From: Pseudomonas fluorescens
GTDB lineage: Bacteria; Pseudomonadota; Gammaproteobacteria; Pseudomonadales; Pseudomonadaceae
Assembly: GCF_002022275.1 (NCBI RefSeq)
Contig: NZ_MSDF01000024.1
Location: forward strand, 1 to 64,000
Reading direction: 5' to 3'
Length of the DNA: 64,000 nt
The notes below the pieces were generated by a model. That model saw only the letters and a list, made by a program, of their open reading frames with translations, was not told the DNA's origin and searched no databases. Shown here in pieces: positions 41,017 to 49,809 of the stretch. How positions within the stretch are numbered: the stretch's first letter is position 1; each line of letters starts with the position of its first letter. A program made the position numbers and the translations under genes.

Positions 41017-41709
41017 TCAGACCTGTCGTATTTCGTCGTCGGTCAGCGCCCGGTATTCGGCCGGTGCCAGCGCTGTATCCAATACCAAAGGCCCCATTCG
41101 CTCGCGATGCAGGCCGATAACCTTGTTATCAAAATGCCCGAACATGCGCTTCACCTGGTGATAGCGGCCTTCGATGATGCTCAAGCGCGCCGTTGTCGGG
41201 CTTAGCAGCTCCAGCTCGGCGGGCTGGGTGGTGAGGTCCTCGAAGGCGAAATACAGGCCAGTCTTGAAGGTCTGCGCGTATTCCGGGCCGATGTGCTGTT
41301 CGGTTTCCACGAGGTAAACCTTGGGCAGTTTGGTCTGCGGCTGCGTCAGGCGCCGCGACCACTGGCCATCGTTGGTGATCAGCATCAGCCCGGTGGTGTT
41401 GAAATCCAGACGGCCGGCGATGTGCAGTTCGCCCTTGTCCGGCTCGTCGAGTAAATCGAGCACGGTGGCATGCACCGGGTCGGTGGTGGCGCTCACGCAA
41501 CCCTGAGGTTTATGCAGCATGAAATAACGCGCAGGTTTGCCGATTTGCAGCACTTCATCGTCAACGCATACGCGGCTGAATTCACGGACTTCATGGTGTG
41601 GGTTGCTGACGGCCACGCCGTCAACACTCACCCGCCGTTCAACCAACAGGACACGCACTTGCTGGCGATTGAAACGTGGCAGGTTGCTGAGGAAACGATC
41701 AACGCGCAT
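41017..41709 (-). CDS. rsuA: RsuA-family rRNA pseudouridine synthase
   Basis: A 230-residue protein. An N-terminal S4 RNA-binding domain (about residues 1-50, VRVLLVERRVSVDGVAV) is followed by the RsuA/RluB catalytic domain with catalytic Asp in AGRLDFNTTGLMLITNDG and the conserved EGRYHQVKRMFGHF. It probably makes pseudouridine 516 of 16S rRNA. Its ATG overlaps the stop of the upstream CWC gene by one base (TAATG), so the two are coupled. Confidence 0.9.
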   Translation of the reverse strand: MRVDRFLSNLPRFNRQQVRVLLVERRVSVDGVAVSNPHHEVREFSRVCVDDEVLQIGKPARYFMLHKPQGCVSATTDPVHATVLDLLDEPDKGELHIAGRLDFNTTGLMLITNDGQWSRRLTQPQTKLPKVYLVETEQHIGPEYAQTFKTGLYFAFEDLTTQPAELELLSPTTARLSIIEGRYHQVKRMFGHFDNKVIGLHRERMGPLVLDTALAPAEYRALTDDEIRQV

Positions 41710-41921
41710 TACGGCTGTTCAGCCTCACGCAACTGCGCATCCACCTGCGCGCAGCGCGGGCACAGGCAGGCCGTGTTGCGCAGTTCGTCCGGCAGTGCTT
41801 CAAGCACCGCCGGGTCGACGGTGACGCTGTAGCACCAGCAGGCCTGGTCGGCGGTGCGCGGGTCGGCCAGGGTGCAGTCGTTGCGGGCGCCACAGGCGGG
41901 GCAGAGGGTGGTGTCGGTCAT
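41709..41921 (-). CDS. Cysteine-rich CWC family protein
   Basis: A 70-residue protein with CPACGARNDC, ACWCYSV and CLCPRCAQVD; the seven or more cysteines and the central CWC triplet define the family, probably a small zinc-binding protein. Function unknown. It is translationally coupled to the rsuA-type gene, as is common in Pseudomonas. Confidence 0.9.
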   Translation of the reverse strand: MTDTTLCPACGARNDCTLADPRTADQACWCYSVTVDPAVLEALPDELRNTACLCPRCAQVDAQLREAEQP

Positions 41922-41985
41922 CGGTCGGTTCAGGCAGGTATCGGGCAGGGCCCCGGCGTTCCCTGCACGATACAGCGCCGCCGCG

Positions 41986-43758
41986 CTATTGCAAGCTGTG
42001 CAGGTAGCCGCGCCAGCCGCCGAAGTGGCTGATGTCCACGGCGCCGCTCAAGCCGTAGGGCTCGCAGATAAACCCGGTTTCCCAGCGGCCATCCGCCAGT
42101 TGCACTTTGCCAAGGCCCAATGGCGCAGGGATGCCGGTGAGGAAAGAACCCAGTTCGCGGCTCGGCAACTCCCACACTTCGACCTCAATGGCCACGCCGC
42201 CCTCGCTGACCCGCAGCATGCCCGGACGATACGGCGGGCCACCCGCCAGCGCGAACAGTTGATAATCCGGCGAGCTGTGGGTGCGTTCCAGCAAACGAGC
42301 GCCGCGGCGCAGCAACTGGCCATTCAGCGCCAGCCCTTGCAGGTGCGCGCCGCACACCACCAGCCGCGTGCCGTCATGGCTGGCGGTGCCGGTGGGTGCG
42401 CCGAGTGACACCTCCTGCTGGCGCTGCAAGGCGTCCGCCACGCCGAGCAGGTATTGGTCGGTAAACACACGGCCGAACAGCGTCACGCCCCACGGCAAGC
42501 CGTTGCTCATCACACCGCTGGGCACCGCGACGGCGGCATAGTCCAGCAGGTTCATGAAGTTGGTGTAGTAGCCCAGTTCAGCATTGCGCAGCACCGGTTC
42601 GGCGCGCAGTTCTTCCAGCGTCACCGGGCGGCCGATGGTCGGCGTCAGCACACAATCGAGTCCTTCCAACAGAACATCGCATTGCGCTTTCAAGGCTTGC
42701 AGACGGTACTGCGCGCGGAAGGTGTCGACGCCAGTAACTGTTGGGGCCTTGGCCAACACGGCGCGAATCACCGGCAATACGGCGTCGGGGTCGCGCTCCA
42801 TCAAGTCACCGGCGACGCTGTAGCGCTCGGCCACCCACGGCCCTTCGTAAAGCAGGCGCGCGGCTTCAAGGAAGGGCGACAGGTCAAACGCGACCGGCTC
42901 GCCGCCGAGGCTGATCATGCGCGCGATGGCCTGTTGAAACAGCTCAGGGCCTTGCGTGCAGCCGAAGAATTCCAAATCCGCCTGACGCGGTACGCCAAAG
43001 CGAAACGGCCTCGGCGCGCCAAACGCCGACGCATCGTTCCACGCCGGGTTCTGGCGGCTGTAGGCGTCCTGCGGGTCAAGCCTGGCGGTCAGCGCCAGCA
43101 ATTGGCTGGCTTCCCGCGCCGTGCGGGTAAAGGTCGTGACGCAATCCAGCGTGCGGCACGCCGGCAACACGCCCGCCGTGGAGATCAACCCTTTACTTGC
43201 CTTGAGCCCCACCAGATTATTCAGCGCCGCCGGCACGCGCCCGGAGCCGGCAGTGTCGGTGCCCAGCGCAAAACTGGCCACGCCGAGCGCGACTGCCAGC
43301 GACGACCCTGCACTGGAACCCCCGGCCGGGTAATCCGGCAGAACGCTGTTGGGGCACGCGCCATACGGCGAGCGGCTGCCGTTAAGGCCGGTGGCGAACT
43401 GGTCGAGGTTGGTCTTGCCCAGCGGTATCGCACCCAGAGCGATCAGTTGCTCGACAATCGTCGCGCTGCGCTCGGGCACATAGGCAAACGCCGGGCAGGC
43501 AGCCGTGGTGGGAATGCCGGCCAGGTCGATGTTGTCCTTGATCGCAAAGGGCACGCCGTATAACGGCAATTGCGCGGGATCACGACCGTCCAATGCCTGC
43601 AGGTAGGGTTCCAGTTCCTCCACGCTGAGCAGATGAATAAACAGGTGATAGTCGGGGTTCAACTGCGCGGCTTTTTCACGCAGCGCCAGCAGCAATGTGC
43701 GTGGCGTGGTGTCGCCGCTGAGGTAGGCATTGCGCAGGTTGTCCAGTTGCAGATTCAT
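41986..43758 (-). CDS. atzF: Allophanate hydrolase
   Basis: About 590 residues from the ATG ending at 43758; a GTG 36 bases upstream overlapping the carboxylase gene is an alternative. The amidase-signature domain (about residues 1-430) shows the Ser-cisSer-Lys triad in FAIKDNIDLAG and PAGGSSAGSSLAVALG. A C-terminal AtzF-specific domain follows (RLVVCGAHLQGLALNGQL). It hydrolyses allophanate to CO2 and ammonia, the last step of the guanidine pathway encoded upstream. It is last in the operon, 28 bases after the carboxylase. Confidence 0.92.
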   Translation of the reverse strand: MNLQLDNLRNAYLSGDTTPRTLLLALREKAAQLNPDYHLFIHLLSVEELEPYLQALDGRDPAQLPLYGVPFAIKDNIDLAGIPTTAACPAFAYVPERSATIVEQLIALGAIPLGKTNLDQFATGLNGSRSPYGACPNSVLPDYPAGGSSAGSSLAVALGVASFALGTDTAGSGRVPAALNNLVGLKASKGLISTAGVLPACRTLDCVTTFTRTAREASQLLALTARLDPQDAYSRQNPAWNDASAFGAPRPFRFGVPRQADLEFFGCTQGPELFQQAIARMISLGGEPVAFDLSPFLEAARLLYEGPWVAERYSVAGDLMERDPDAVLPVIRAVLAKAPTVTGVDTFRAQYRLQALKAQCDVLLEGLDCVLTPTIGRPVTLEELRAEPVLRNAELGYYTNFMNLLDYAAVAVPSGVMSNGLPWGVTLFGRVFTDQYLLGVADALQRQQEVSLGAPTGTASHDGTRLVVCGAHLQGLALNGQLLRRGARLLERTHSSPDYQLFALAGGPPYRPGMLRVSEGGVAIEVEVWELPSRELGSFLTGIPAPLGLGKVQLADGRWETGFICEPYGLSGAVDISHFGGWRGYLHSLQ

Positions 43759-43786
43759 GGCTTGTCCGCCTGTCGAAAAAGAAAAG

Positions 43787-46700
43787 TCAGTCACGTTCCA
43801 GTACCACCACGCGTTGCCCGGCGCCGACGCCGCTGCCGGGTTGCACGGGGATTTCGCACACGGTGCCGGCGAAGGGCGCGAGCACCGGGATCTCCATTTT
43901 CATGGACTCCAGAATCACCAGCACATCACCGGGTTCAACCCGCGCTCCGGCGGCGACCTGGACTTGCCAGAGGTTGCCGGCGATGGGGCTGTCGATACTG
44001 CATTGGTTGGCGCCCAAAGGCGTGTCTTCACCCAAGGGCACTGCCAGCTCTTCACTGTCGAAATGCGCCTGGCCGCTGGCGATCCAGCGTTCGCGCTCGG
44101 CATTGAAAGCGTGCTGCTGATGCTCACGAAATGCGCCGATGCTTGATGCTTCCCGCGCCAGGAAATCCTGATAGTCCGCGAGGTTCAGCTGGCTGTGTTC
44201 GATGCTCAATTCAAAGCGCCCGAGCGGGAAATCGCGCCGTATCTTGACCAATTCCTCGGCGCTCACCGGATAGAACCGGATCTGGTCGAAAAACCGCAGC
44301 AACCACGGCTTGCCATCAAACGCCGCGACTTCCCGGTAGCGGTTCCACATCTGCAAGGTGCGCCCCACAAACTGGTAGCCGCCAGGGCCTTCCATGCCAT
44401 ACACGCACAGGTAAGCACCGCCAATGCCCACCGAGTTTTCAGCGGTCCAGGTGCGCGCCGGGTTGTATTTGGTAGTGACCAAACGGTGGCGGGGGTCCAG
44501 CGGCGTGGCCACCGGTGCGCCGAGGTAGACGTCGCCCAGGCCCATCACCAGGTAGCTGGCGTCGAACACTGTGTGGCGCACTGCGTCGAGGTTGGCGAGG
44601 TCGTTGATGCGGCGGATGAACTCAAGATTGCTCGGGCACCAGGGTGCGTCCTTGCGCACGGTGGTCATGTATTTTTCGATGGCGAGCTGGCAGGCAGGGT
44701 CGTCCCAGGACAGCGGCAGGTGCACGATGCGCGAGGGCACTTGCAGGTTTTGCGTGGCGCACACGGCGGACCATTCACGGGTGATCAGCGGCAATAGATC
44801 AGCCAGCGGCAGTTGTTCGGGCTGATAGTGGATTTGCAACGAGCGGATGCCAGGGGTCAGGTCGATCACGCCGTGCAAGGCGCGGGCCTCGAGGGCTTGC
44901 ATCAGCGCGTGGCCGCGAAAGCGCAAGACCAGGTCGAGTTCGGCGGCGCCGATTTCCAGCAACAGGTGGGTGTCGCCGGCGAGTCGGGCGACCAGGCGAG
45001 TGTCGTCGTGGCCTACATCCAATACCACTGGCGACTTGATCTGAAGTGGATGGAGATCACTGTGGGAGCCGGGCTTGCCCGCGATGGCATCACTCTGGTC
45101 TGTCTGAAGGACCGAGTTGCCCGTATCGCAGGCAAGCCAGCTCCCACATTGGTCCCATTTCAGGGCAAGGGATCGGGCGGTCGTGAGATCAACAGGTTCA
45201 AAGCGGATTTTGTCGCCCGCTTTGAGTTGGCCGAGCTGCCACAGGTCAGCCTCGATCACTGTCACCGGGCACACAAACCCGCCCAAACTCGGCCCGTCCG
45301 GCCCCAGAATCACTGGCATGTCGCCGGTAAAATCCACGGCCCCGATCGCATAGGGGTTGTCATGGATATTCGACGGATGCAGCCCCGCTTCCCCGCCATC
45401 CGTGCGCGCCCACAACGGCTTGGGCCCGATCAACCGCACGCCGGTACGGCTGGAGTTGAAGTGCACTTCCCATTGCGTGGCAAAGAAGGTGTCGATGTAC
45501 TCGGGCTTGAAGTATTCCGGTGCGCCGTGGGGGCCGTAAATCACGCGCAGTCTGCGCACCTGTGCCAGCGGCTCCGCGATCAGTTGCTCACCGGCGCTGG
45601 CGTCCATCAGCGGCAGTAAGTGCAGCACATCCCCCGCCCGCAGCGCCCGCCCGCCATGCCCGCCAAACTGGCCGAGGGTGAAGGTGCTTTTGCTGCCCAG
45701 GTAGTCCGGCACTTGCAGCCCGCCGCGTACACACAGGTAGCTGCGCGCGCCGGTGCCGGCGATCGTGCCAAGGCCCAAGGTCGAGCCCGGTTCAATCAGC
45801 AATGCGGTATTCATCGGCACGGGTTGGTCATTCAGTAGCAACGGAATGTCGGCCCCGGTCACCGCCACCACGGCCGCACAATTGAAACGCAACAACGGCC
45901 CCGTCATGGTGATCTCCAGCGCGGCCTCGCCTTCGCTATTGCCCAGCAGACGATTGCCCAAACGCAGCGCGCGGCTGTCCATCGGCCCTGAAGGCGGCAC
46001 GCCGACGGCCCAGTAACCAAGCCGGCCAGGGTAATCCTGCACGCTGGTTTGTGTGCCTGCGTTGAGCACCTCGAAGGTATTGGCGGTATAGACCAGATCT
46101 TCCAGGCAGCGCGTCCAGGGGCGGCCACTGGCGAACGGTGCGGCGAGCAAAATCTGGCGCAGGTAATCGCGGTTGGTTTCCACGCCGTAAAGCTGGCTGC
46201 TGCTCAGCGCTTGATGCAGGTCCAGGCGCGCCTGTTCGCGGGTGGGCGCCCAGGTGATGAGCTTGGCGATCATCGGGTCGAAGTAGGGCGGGATCTCGCA
46301 CCCGGCTTCCACCCAGGTGTCGATGCGCAAGCCATCGGCCACCGGGAAATCCACGCGGGTCAACAGCCCTGGGCTTGGCTGGAAATCCTTGCCCGGGTCT
46401 TCCGCGTACAGCCGCGCCTGAATCGCATGGCCGTTGGGCTTCAGCGTCAGCGTGTTCAGCGGCGGCAACTCTCCGGCTGCCAGTTGCACCATCCAGCGCA
46501 CCAGGTCCACACCCCAGACTTGCTCGGTGACGCCGTGTTCCACCTGTAAGCGCGTATTCACTTCAAGGAAATAGAAGCACCCATCGGCACTGTCGTAGAT
46601 AAATTCCACGGTGCCGGCGCTGCGATAATTCACGGCTTTGGCGAGGGTGATTGCTGCCGAGCACAGCGCTTCGGTCATGCCCTCGGGCAGGTTCGGTGCC

Positions 46701-47425
46701 GGGGTTTCTTCGAGGACTTTCTGGTTGCGCCGCTGCACGGAGCAGTCGCGTACGCCGAGGGCGATGACTTCACCAGCGCCGTCGCCGAACACTTGTACTT
46801 CAAGGTGGCGGGCGTGCTGGATGTACTTTTCGATGAATACACCGGCGTCGCTGAAGTTGTTCTGCCCCAGGCGTTTGACGGCCTCGAAGGATTCACTCAA
46901 CTCCAGCGCGCTGCGGCACACACGCATGCCGATACCGCCGCCGCCGGCTGTGCTTTTCAGCATCACCGGATAACCCACGGTGTCCGCGGCCGAAAGCGCT
47001 GCATCCAGGCTGTCGAGCAGCTCGGTGCCTTCCAGCAACGGGATCTGATGTTGTCTCGCCAAGGCACGCGCAGTGTGTTTCAGGCCGAACACGCGCAGCT
47101 GTTCCGCAGTAGGCCCGACAAAGGCGATGCCCGCGTCTTCACACGCTTGCGCAAAGGCTGCGTTTTCCGAGAGAAAACCGTAGCCGGGATGAATTGCTTT
47201 GGCGCCACAGGCCTCTGCTGTGGCGAGGATTTTTTCAACGTCCAGATAGGTACTGGCGGCTGCGCCTTCACCGAGGCTATAGGCCTCGTCGGCTTGGCGG
47301 ATATGCAGGCTGGCCGCATCGGCTTCGGCGTATACGGCGACGCCTTTGACCTGCAGTTCGCGCAAGGTGCGCAGGATGCGGCAGGCGATGGCGCCACGGT
47401 TGGCAATCAAGAGTTTTTCGAACAT
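43787..47425 (-). CDS. Guanidine carboxylase (urea carboxylase family), REPIN insertion in linker
   Basis: Start at the ATG ending at 47425 (MFEKLLIANRGAIACRIL); about 1212 residues. Domains: biotin carboxylase (1 to about 450, STAGGGGIGMRVC ATP loop), AHS2/KipA (about 480-755), AHS1/KipI (about 800-1010), and a C-terminal biotinyl domain with LVILESMKMEIP (biotin on Lys1176). A guanidine-I riboswitch leads the operon and two DUF1989 genes precede it, so guanidine is the probable substrate, yielding carboxyguanidine. Residues about 760-789 are encoded by an in-frame 88-bp REPIN between the AHS2 and AHS1 domains; both flanking domains look intact, so the enzyme may tolerate it. Confidence 0.9.
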   Translation of the reverse strand: MFEKLLIANRGAIACRILRTLRELQVKGVAVYAEADAASLHIRQADEAYSLGEGAAASTYLDVEKILATAEACGAKAIHPGYGFLSENAAFAQACEDAGIAFVGPTAEQLRVFGLKHTARALARQHQIPLLEGTELLDSLDAALSAADTVGYPVMLKSTAGGGGIGMRVCRSALELSESFEAVKRLGQNNFSDAGVFIEKYIQHARHLEVQVFGDGAGEVIALGVRDCSVQRRNQKVLEETPAPNLPEGMTEALCSAAITLAKAVNYRSAGTVEFIYDSADGCFYFLEVNTRLQVEHGVTEQVWGVDLVRWMVQLAAGELPPLNTLTLKPNGHAIQARLYAEDPGKDFQPSPGLLTRVDFPVADGLRIDTWVEAGCEIPPYFDPMIAKLITWAPTREQARLDLHQALSSSQLYGVETNRDYLRQILLAAPFASGRPWTRCLEDLVYTANTFEVLNAGTQTSVQDYPGRLGYWAVGVPPSGPMDSRALRLGNRLLGNSEGEAALEITMTGPLLRFNCAAVVAVTGADIPLLLNDQPVPMNTALLIEPGSTLGLGTIAGTGARSYLCVRGGLQVPDYLGSKSTFTLGQFGGHGGRALRAGDVLHLLPLMDASAGEQLIAEPLAQVRRLRVIYGPHGAPEYFKPEYIDTFFATQWEVHFNSSRTGVRLIGPKPLWARTDGGEAGLHPSNIHDNPYAIGAVDFTGDMPVILGPDGPSLGGFVCPVTVIEADLWQLGQLKAGDKIRFEPVDLTTARSLALKWDQCGSWLACDTGNSVLQTDQSDAIAGKPGSHSDLHPLQIKSPVVLDVGHDDTRLVARLAGDTHLLLEIGAAELDLVLRFRGHALMQALEARALHGVIDLTPGIRSLQIHYQPEQLPLADLLPLITREWSAVCATQNLQVPSRIVHLPLSWDDPACQLAIEKYMTTVRKDAPWCPSNLEFIRRINDLANLDAVRHTVFDASYLVMGLGDVYLGAPVATPLDPRHRLVTTKYNPARTWTAENSVGIGGAYLCVYGMEGPGGYQFVGRTLQMWNRYREVAAFDGKPWLLRFFDQIRFYPVSAEELVKIRRDFPLGRFELSIEHSQLNLADYQDFLAREASSIGAFREHQQHAFNAERERWIASGQAHFDSEELAVPLGEDTPLGANQCSIDSPIAGNLWQVQVAAGARVEPGDVLVILESMKMEIPVLAPFAGTVCEIPVQPGSGVGAGQRVVVLERD
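45061..45148. repeat. REPIN inside the guanidine carboxylase coding sequence
   Basis: TGTGGGAGCCGGGCTTGCCC and the facing half gcaggcaagccagctcccac form a complete REPIN within the carboxylase gene. Read on the minus strand it is open and in frame, adding roughly 30 residues (CGSWLACDTG...IAGKPGSHS) between two domains. Confidence 0.92.
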
Positions 47426-47510
47426 GGCAAAACCCTGCGGGCCGTCCCGCAAAAGGGGGTAGGCGCTGCGGTCGTCCGCAGCGCACATTCCGAAACAGAT
47501 GCACATCAAC

Positions 47511-47602
47511 TGTGGGAGCCGGGCTTGCCCGCGATGGCGGTGTGTCAGCTAACCCATGTGTAGGCTGATACACCGCTATCGCAGGCAAGCCAGCTCCCAC
47601 AG
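47511..47602. repeat. REPIN inside the guanidine operon
   Basis: TGTGGGAGCCGGGCTTGCCC and its partner lie in the gap between the first DUF1989 gene after the transporter genes and the carboxylase gene. Such a hairpin within an operon could dampen readthrough or stabilise the upstream transporter mRNA. Confidence 0.88.
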
Positions 47603-47609
47603 TTGAGCC

Positions 47610-47693
47610 TCATTGTTTTCGCAGGCACTGCCCGGCGCGGGCCTGGCACAGGGTGTACAGCCAATGGCGCAAGCGCTTGAGCTTCAGTTCCAT
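47610..47693 (-). CDS. Possible 27-residue small protein in guanidine operon
   Basis: A short frame MELKLKRLRHWLYTLCQARA... starts inside the end of the upstream DUF1989 gene (10-base overlap) and stops next to the REPIN. Basic-amphipathic, with two cysteines. The overlap would allow coupled translation, but I know no family for it and it could be chance. Confidence 0.3.
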   Translation of the reverse strand: MELKLKRLRHWLYTLCQARAGQCLRKQ

Positions 47694-48313
47694 ACCAGTA
47701 ACTCCGCAGGGGTCGGGTTGTAGGCGTTGCACGGGTTATTCAATTGCGGGCAGTTGGAAATCAGCACGATCACGTCCATCTCCGCGCGCAGGTCGACGTA
47801 CTTGCCGGGGGCGGAAATACCGTCTTCAAACGTCAGCCCGCCGTCGGCGGTCACCGGCACATTCATGAAGAAATTGATGTTCGGCCCGATGTCGCCTTTA
47901 CCCAGCCGACCGTCATGGGCGCAGGCGCGCAGGTAGTTGTCGCGGCAGCTGTGCATGTAGCGTTTTTCCAGGGCGTAACGCACGGTGTTGCTCTCTTGGG
48001 CGCAGGCGCCGCCGAGGGTGTCGTGGCGCCCGCAGGTGTCATCGACGATGGTCAGCATCGGTTGGCCGAGGTTGGAATACAGCACACTGCCGGTGCCCAG
48101 GTAGACGCTGTTTTGCCGGCGCAGGGTGCGTTGCACGTCGTAGCGTTCGCGCGGGTTTTTCAGGCTGTAGAACAGCGTGTCCACAGCCTGGTTGCCCTCA
48201 AGGTCGAGGATGCGCAGGGTCTGGCCGGCCTTGACCTCCATCAGCCACGGCTCGCCGGCGGGGATGGTCGCGCGGTACACCGCAGCGTCAGGTTGTTTCA
48301 GTGCGATAGACAT
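47684..48313 (-). CDS. DUF1989 protein, carboxyguanidine deiminase subunit
   Basis: A 209-residue DUF1989 (urea carboxylase-associated) protein. Features: VKAGQTLRILDLEGNQAVDT, GHGxGS-like YLGTGSVLYSNLG, the cysteine segment DDTCGRHDTLGGACAQESNT and FMNVPVTADGGLTFEDGISA. Work on riboswitch-linked operons showed that two such proteins (CgdA and CgdB) form the deiminase converting carboxyguanidine to allophanate. It follows the second DUF1989 gene by nine bases. Which subunit this is was not decided. Confidence 0.87.
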   Translation of the reverse strand: MSIALKQPDAAVYRATIPAGEPWLMEVKAGQTLRILDLEGNQAVDTLFYSLKNPRERYDVQRTLRRQNSVYLGTGSVLYSNLGQPMLTIVDDTCGRHDTLGGACAQESNTVRYALEKRYMHSCRDNYLRACAHDGRLGKGDIGPNINFFMNVPVTADGGLTFEDGISAPGKYVDLRAEMDVIVLISNCPQLNNPCNAYNPTPAELLVWN

Positions 48314-48322
48314 GGCAGCTCC

Positions 48323-49048
48323 TCAGGCGAACAGGCGGTCGGTGTTGATAAAGCCGCGCTCGTTTTCCGGGCGCGAGGTGCGGCAGTGCTCGGCGACGCT
48401 AGCGTCGGCGTTCATCCAACTGAGTTTCAGAGGTTGTGGGGCGTAGTCGGGGTTGGGGTCCATCGGGTGTTGCAGGGCGGTGAGCACCACCAGCGTGTCC
48501 ATCGGCGCATAGAGTTCGATGTAGTCACCGGCTTTGGAATTACCCGGCACAAAGTGCAAACCGCCGTCGCCATCCACGCTGACGCGGCTGAACAGGTTGA
48601 GGGTCATCAGCAGGTCGGACAGGCCCAGGCCCCACTTGCCCAACTCCACCAGCAGGTTGTCGGTGCCGTTGCGAAAGAAACCGTTGCGCAGCTCTTGATA
48701 GCGCCCTTGGCCGTACTTCTCGGCCACTTCGACGGCGCAGAGCACGCCACCGATGCTGTCACTCCAGCCGCAGGTGTCGGCGGTGATCGCGGCCAGCATG
48801 CGGCCCATGTCCGAATACAGGCAATGGCCCGTGGTGAGCTTGGCGGTGTGTTGGCATTTGAGGCTGTCGGGCAGGTTCAGGCGCTCGGTTTTTTCATTGG
48901 CATTGAGCAATGTCAGGCTGACATTGGCACCGCCACGAATATCGGTGAGGCGCAGCAGTTGGCCGCGCTTGAGCACGAAGGAACGGTGGCCGCCGCCAGG
49001 GAGCATTTCCTCGGCAAACGGCGGGAACAGTTGAATGGAATCGGTCAT
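48323..49048 (-). CDS. DUF1989 protein, carboxyguanidine deiminase subunit
   Basis: A 241-residue DUF1989 paralogue of the next gene (RGQLLRLTDIRGGANVSLTL, GHCLYSDMGRMLAAITADTC, LMTLNLFSRVSVDGDGGLHF). With its partner it is expected to deaminate carboxyguanidine between the carboxylase and allophanate hydrolase steps. Its start overlaps the stop of the ABC ATPase gene (ATGA), tying the enzymes to the transporter genes. Confidence 0.87.
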   Translation of the reverse strand: MTDSIQLFPPFAEEMLPGGGHRSFVLKRGQLLRLTDIRGGANVSLTLLNANEKTERLNLPDSLKCQHTAKLTTGHCLYSDMGRMLAAITADTCGWSDSIGGVLCAVEVAEKYGQGRYQELRNGFFRNGTDNLLVELGKWGLGLSDLLMTLNLFSRVSVDGDGGLHFVPGNSKAGDYIELYAPMDTLVVLTALQHPMDPNPDYAPQPLKLSWMNADASVAEHCRTSRPENERGFINTDRLFA

Positions 49049-49809
49049 GTGGAAGTCGCTCCAGGTTCAGCGGCGAGTGCTTTGCGGCGCTCGCTGTTCA
49101 AAGGGATGTCGTAGGTGATGCGCGCGCCATAGGCGCCGGGGGCGTGGGGGTCGACGCGGACCTTGTCGAACACCAGCAAGCGCGTGCCGAGGCTGAAGCC
49201 TTCGCTGAGGTCGTGGGTGACCATGAACACCGTCAGCCGGGTTTCGCGCCACAGTTCCAGCAGCAACTGGTGCATGTCTTTGCGAATGCCCGGGTCGAGG
49301 GCGCCGAAGGGTTCGTCCAGCAGCAACACGCGGGGTTTCATGATCAGCGCCTGGGCGATGGCCAACCGCTGTTGCATGCCGCCGGAGAGCTGCGCCGGGT
49401 ACTTGTCCAGGGCATGGCCGAGGCCGACTTTTTGCAGGAGTGTGCCGGCCTGTTCCCGGGCGTCTTTTTTGGCCTTGCCGAACAGCCGGCCGAGCACGCG
49501 TGAGCGCGGCAATTCAAGGCCAAGGGCGACGTTGTCCAGCACGCTCAAGTGCGGGAACACCGAGTAGCGCTGGAACACTACGCCACGGCTGGCATCCGGC
49601 TCGGCCGCCAGCGGTTGGCCGTCGAGCAGGATCTGGCCTTTGCTCGCGGTTTCCTGGCCCAGCAGCAGGCGCAGGAACGTGGACTTGCCGCAGCCCGAGG
49701 TGCCGACCAAGGTGCAGAACTCACCCTCGGCAACCTGCAGGTTGAGGCCTTCCAACACCACTTGGTCGCCATAGCGCTGCCACACGTTGTTGACGCTGAT
49801 AAAGCTCAT
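49045..49809 (-). CDS. ABC transporter ATP-binding protein (NitT/TauT type, guanidine import)
   Basis: About 254 residues from the ATG ending at 49809 (MSFISVNNVWQRYGDQVV). Walker A is GTSGCGKST, the signature is LSGGMQQRLAIAQAL, and Walker B is VLLLDEPFGALDP. It energises the importer whose permease and binding protein are encoded just upstream; its ATG overlaps the permease stop. Context with the guanidine-I riboswitch points to guanidine as the substrate. Confidence 0.92.
   Translation of the reverse strand: MSFISVNNVWQRYGDQVVLEGLNLQVAEGEFCTLVGTSGCGKSTFLRLLLGQETASKGQILLDGQPLAAEPDASRGVVFQRYSVFPHLSVLDNVALGLELPRSRVLGRLFGKAKKDAREQAGTLLQKVGLGHALDKYPAQLSGGMQQRLAIAQALIMKPRVLLLDEPFGALDPGIRKDMHQLLLELWRETRLTVFMVTHDLSEGFSLGTRLLVFDKVRVDPHAPGAYGARITYDIPLNSERRKALAAEPGATST

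Noticed and set aside
47744..49114. 456-codon plus-strand frame
   Set aside because: Antisense to the two DUF1989 genes; no recognisable motif and no ribosome site.
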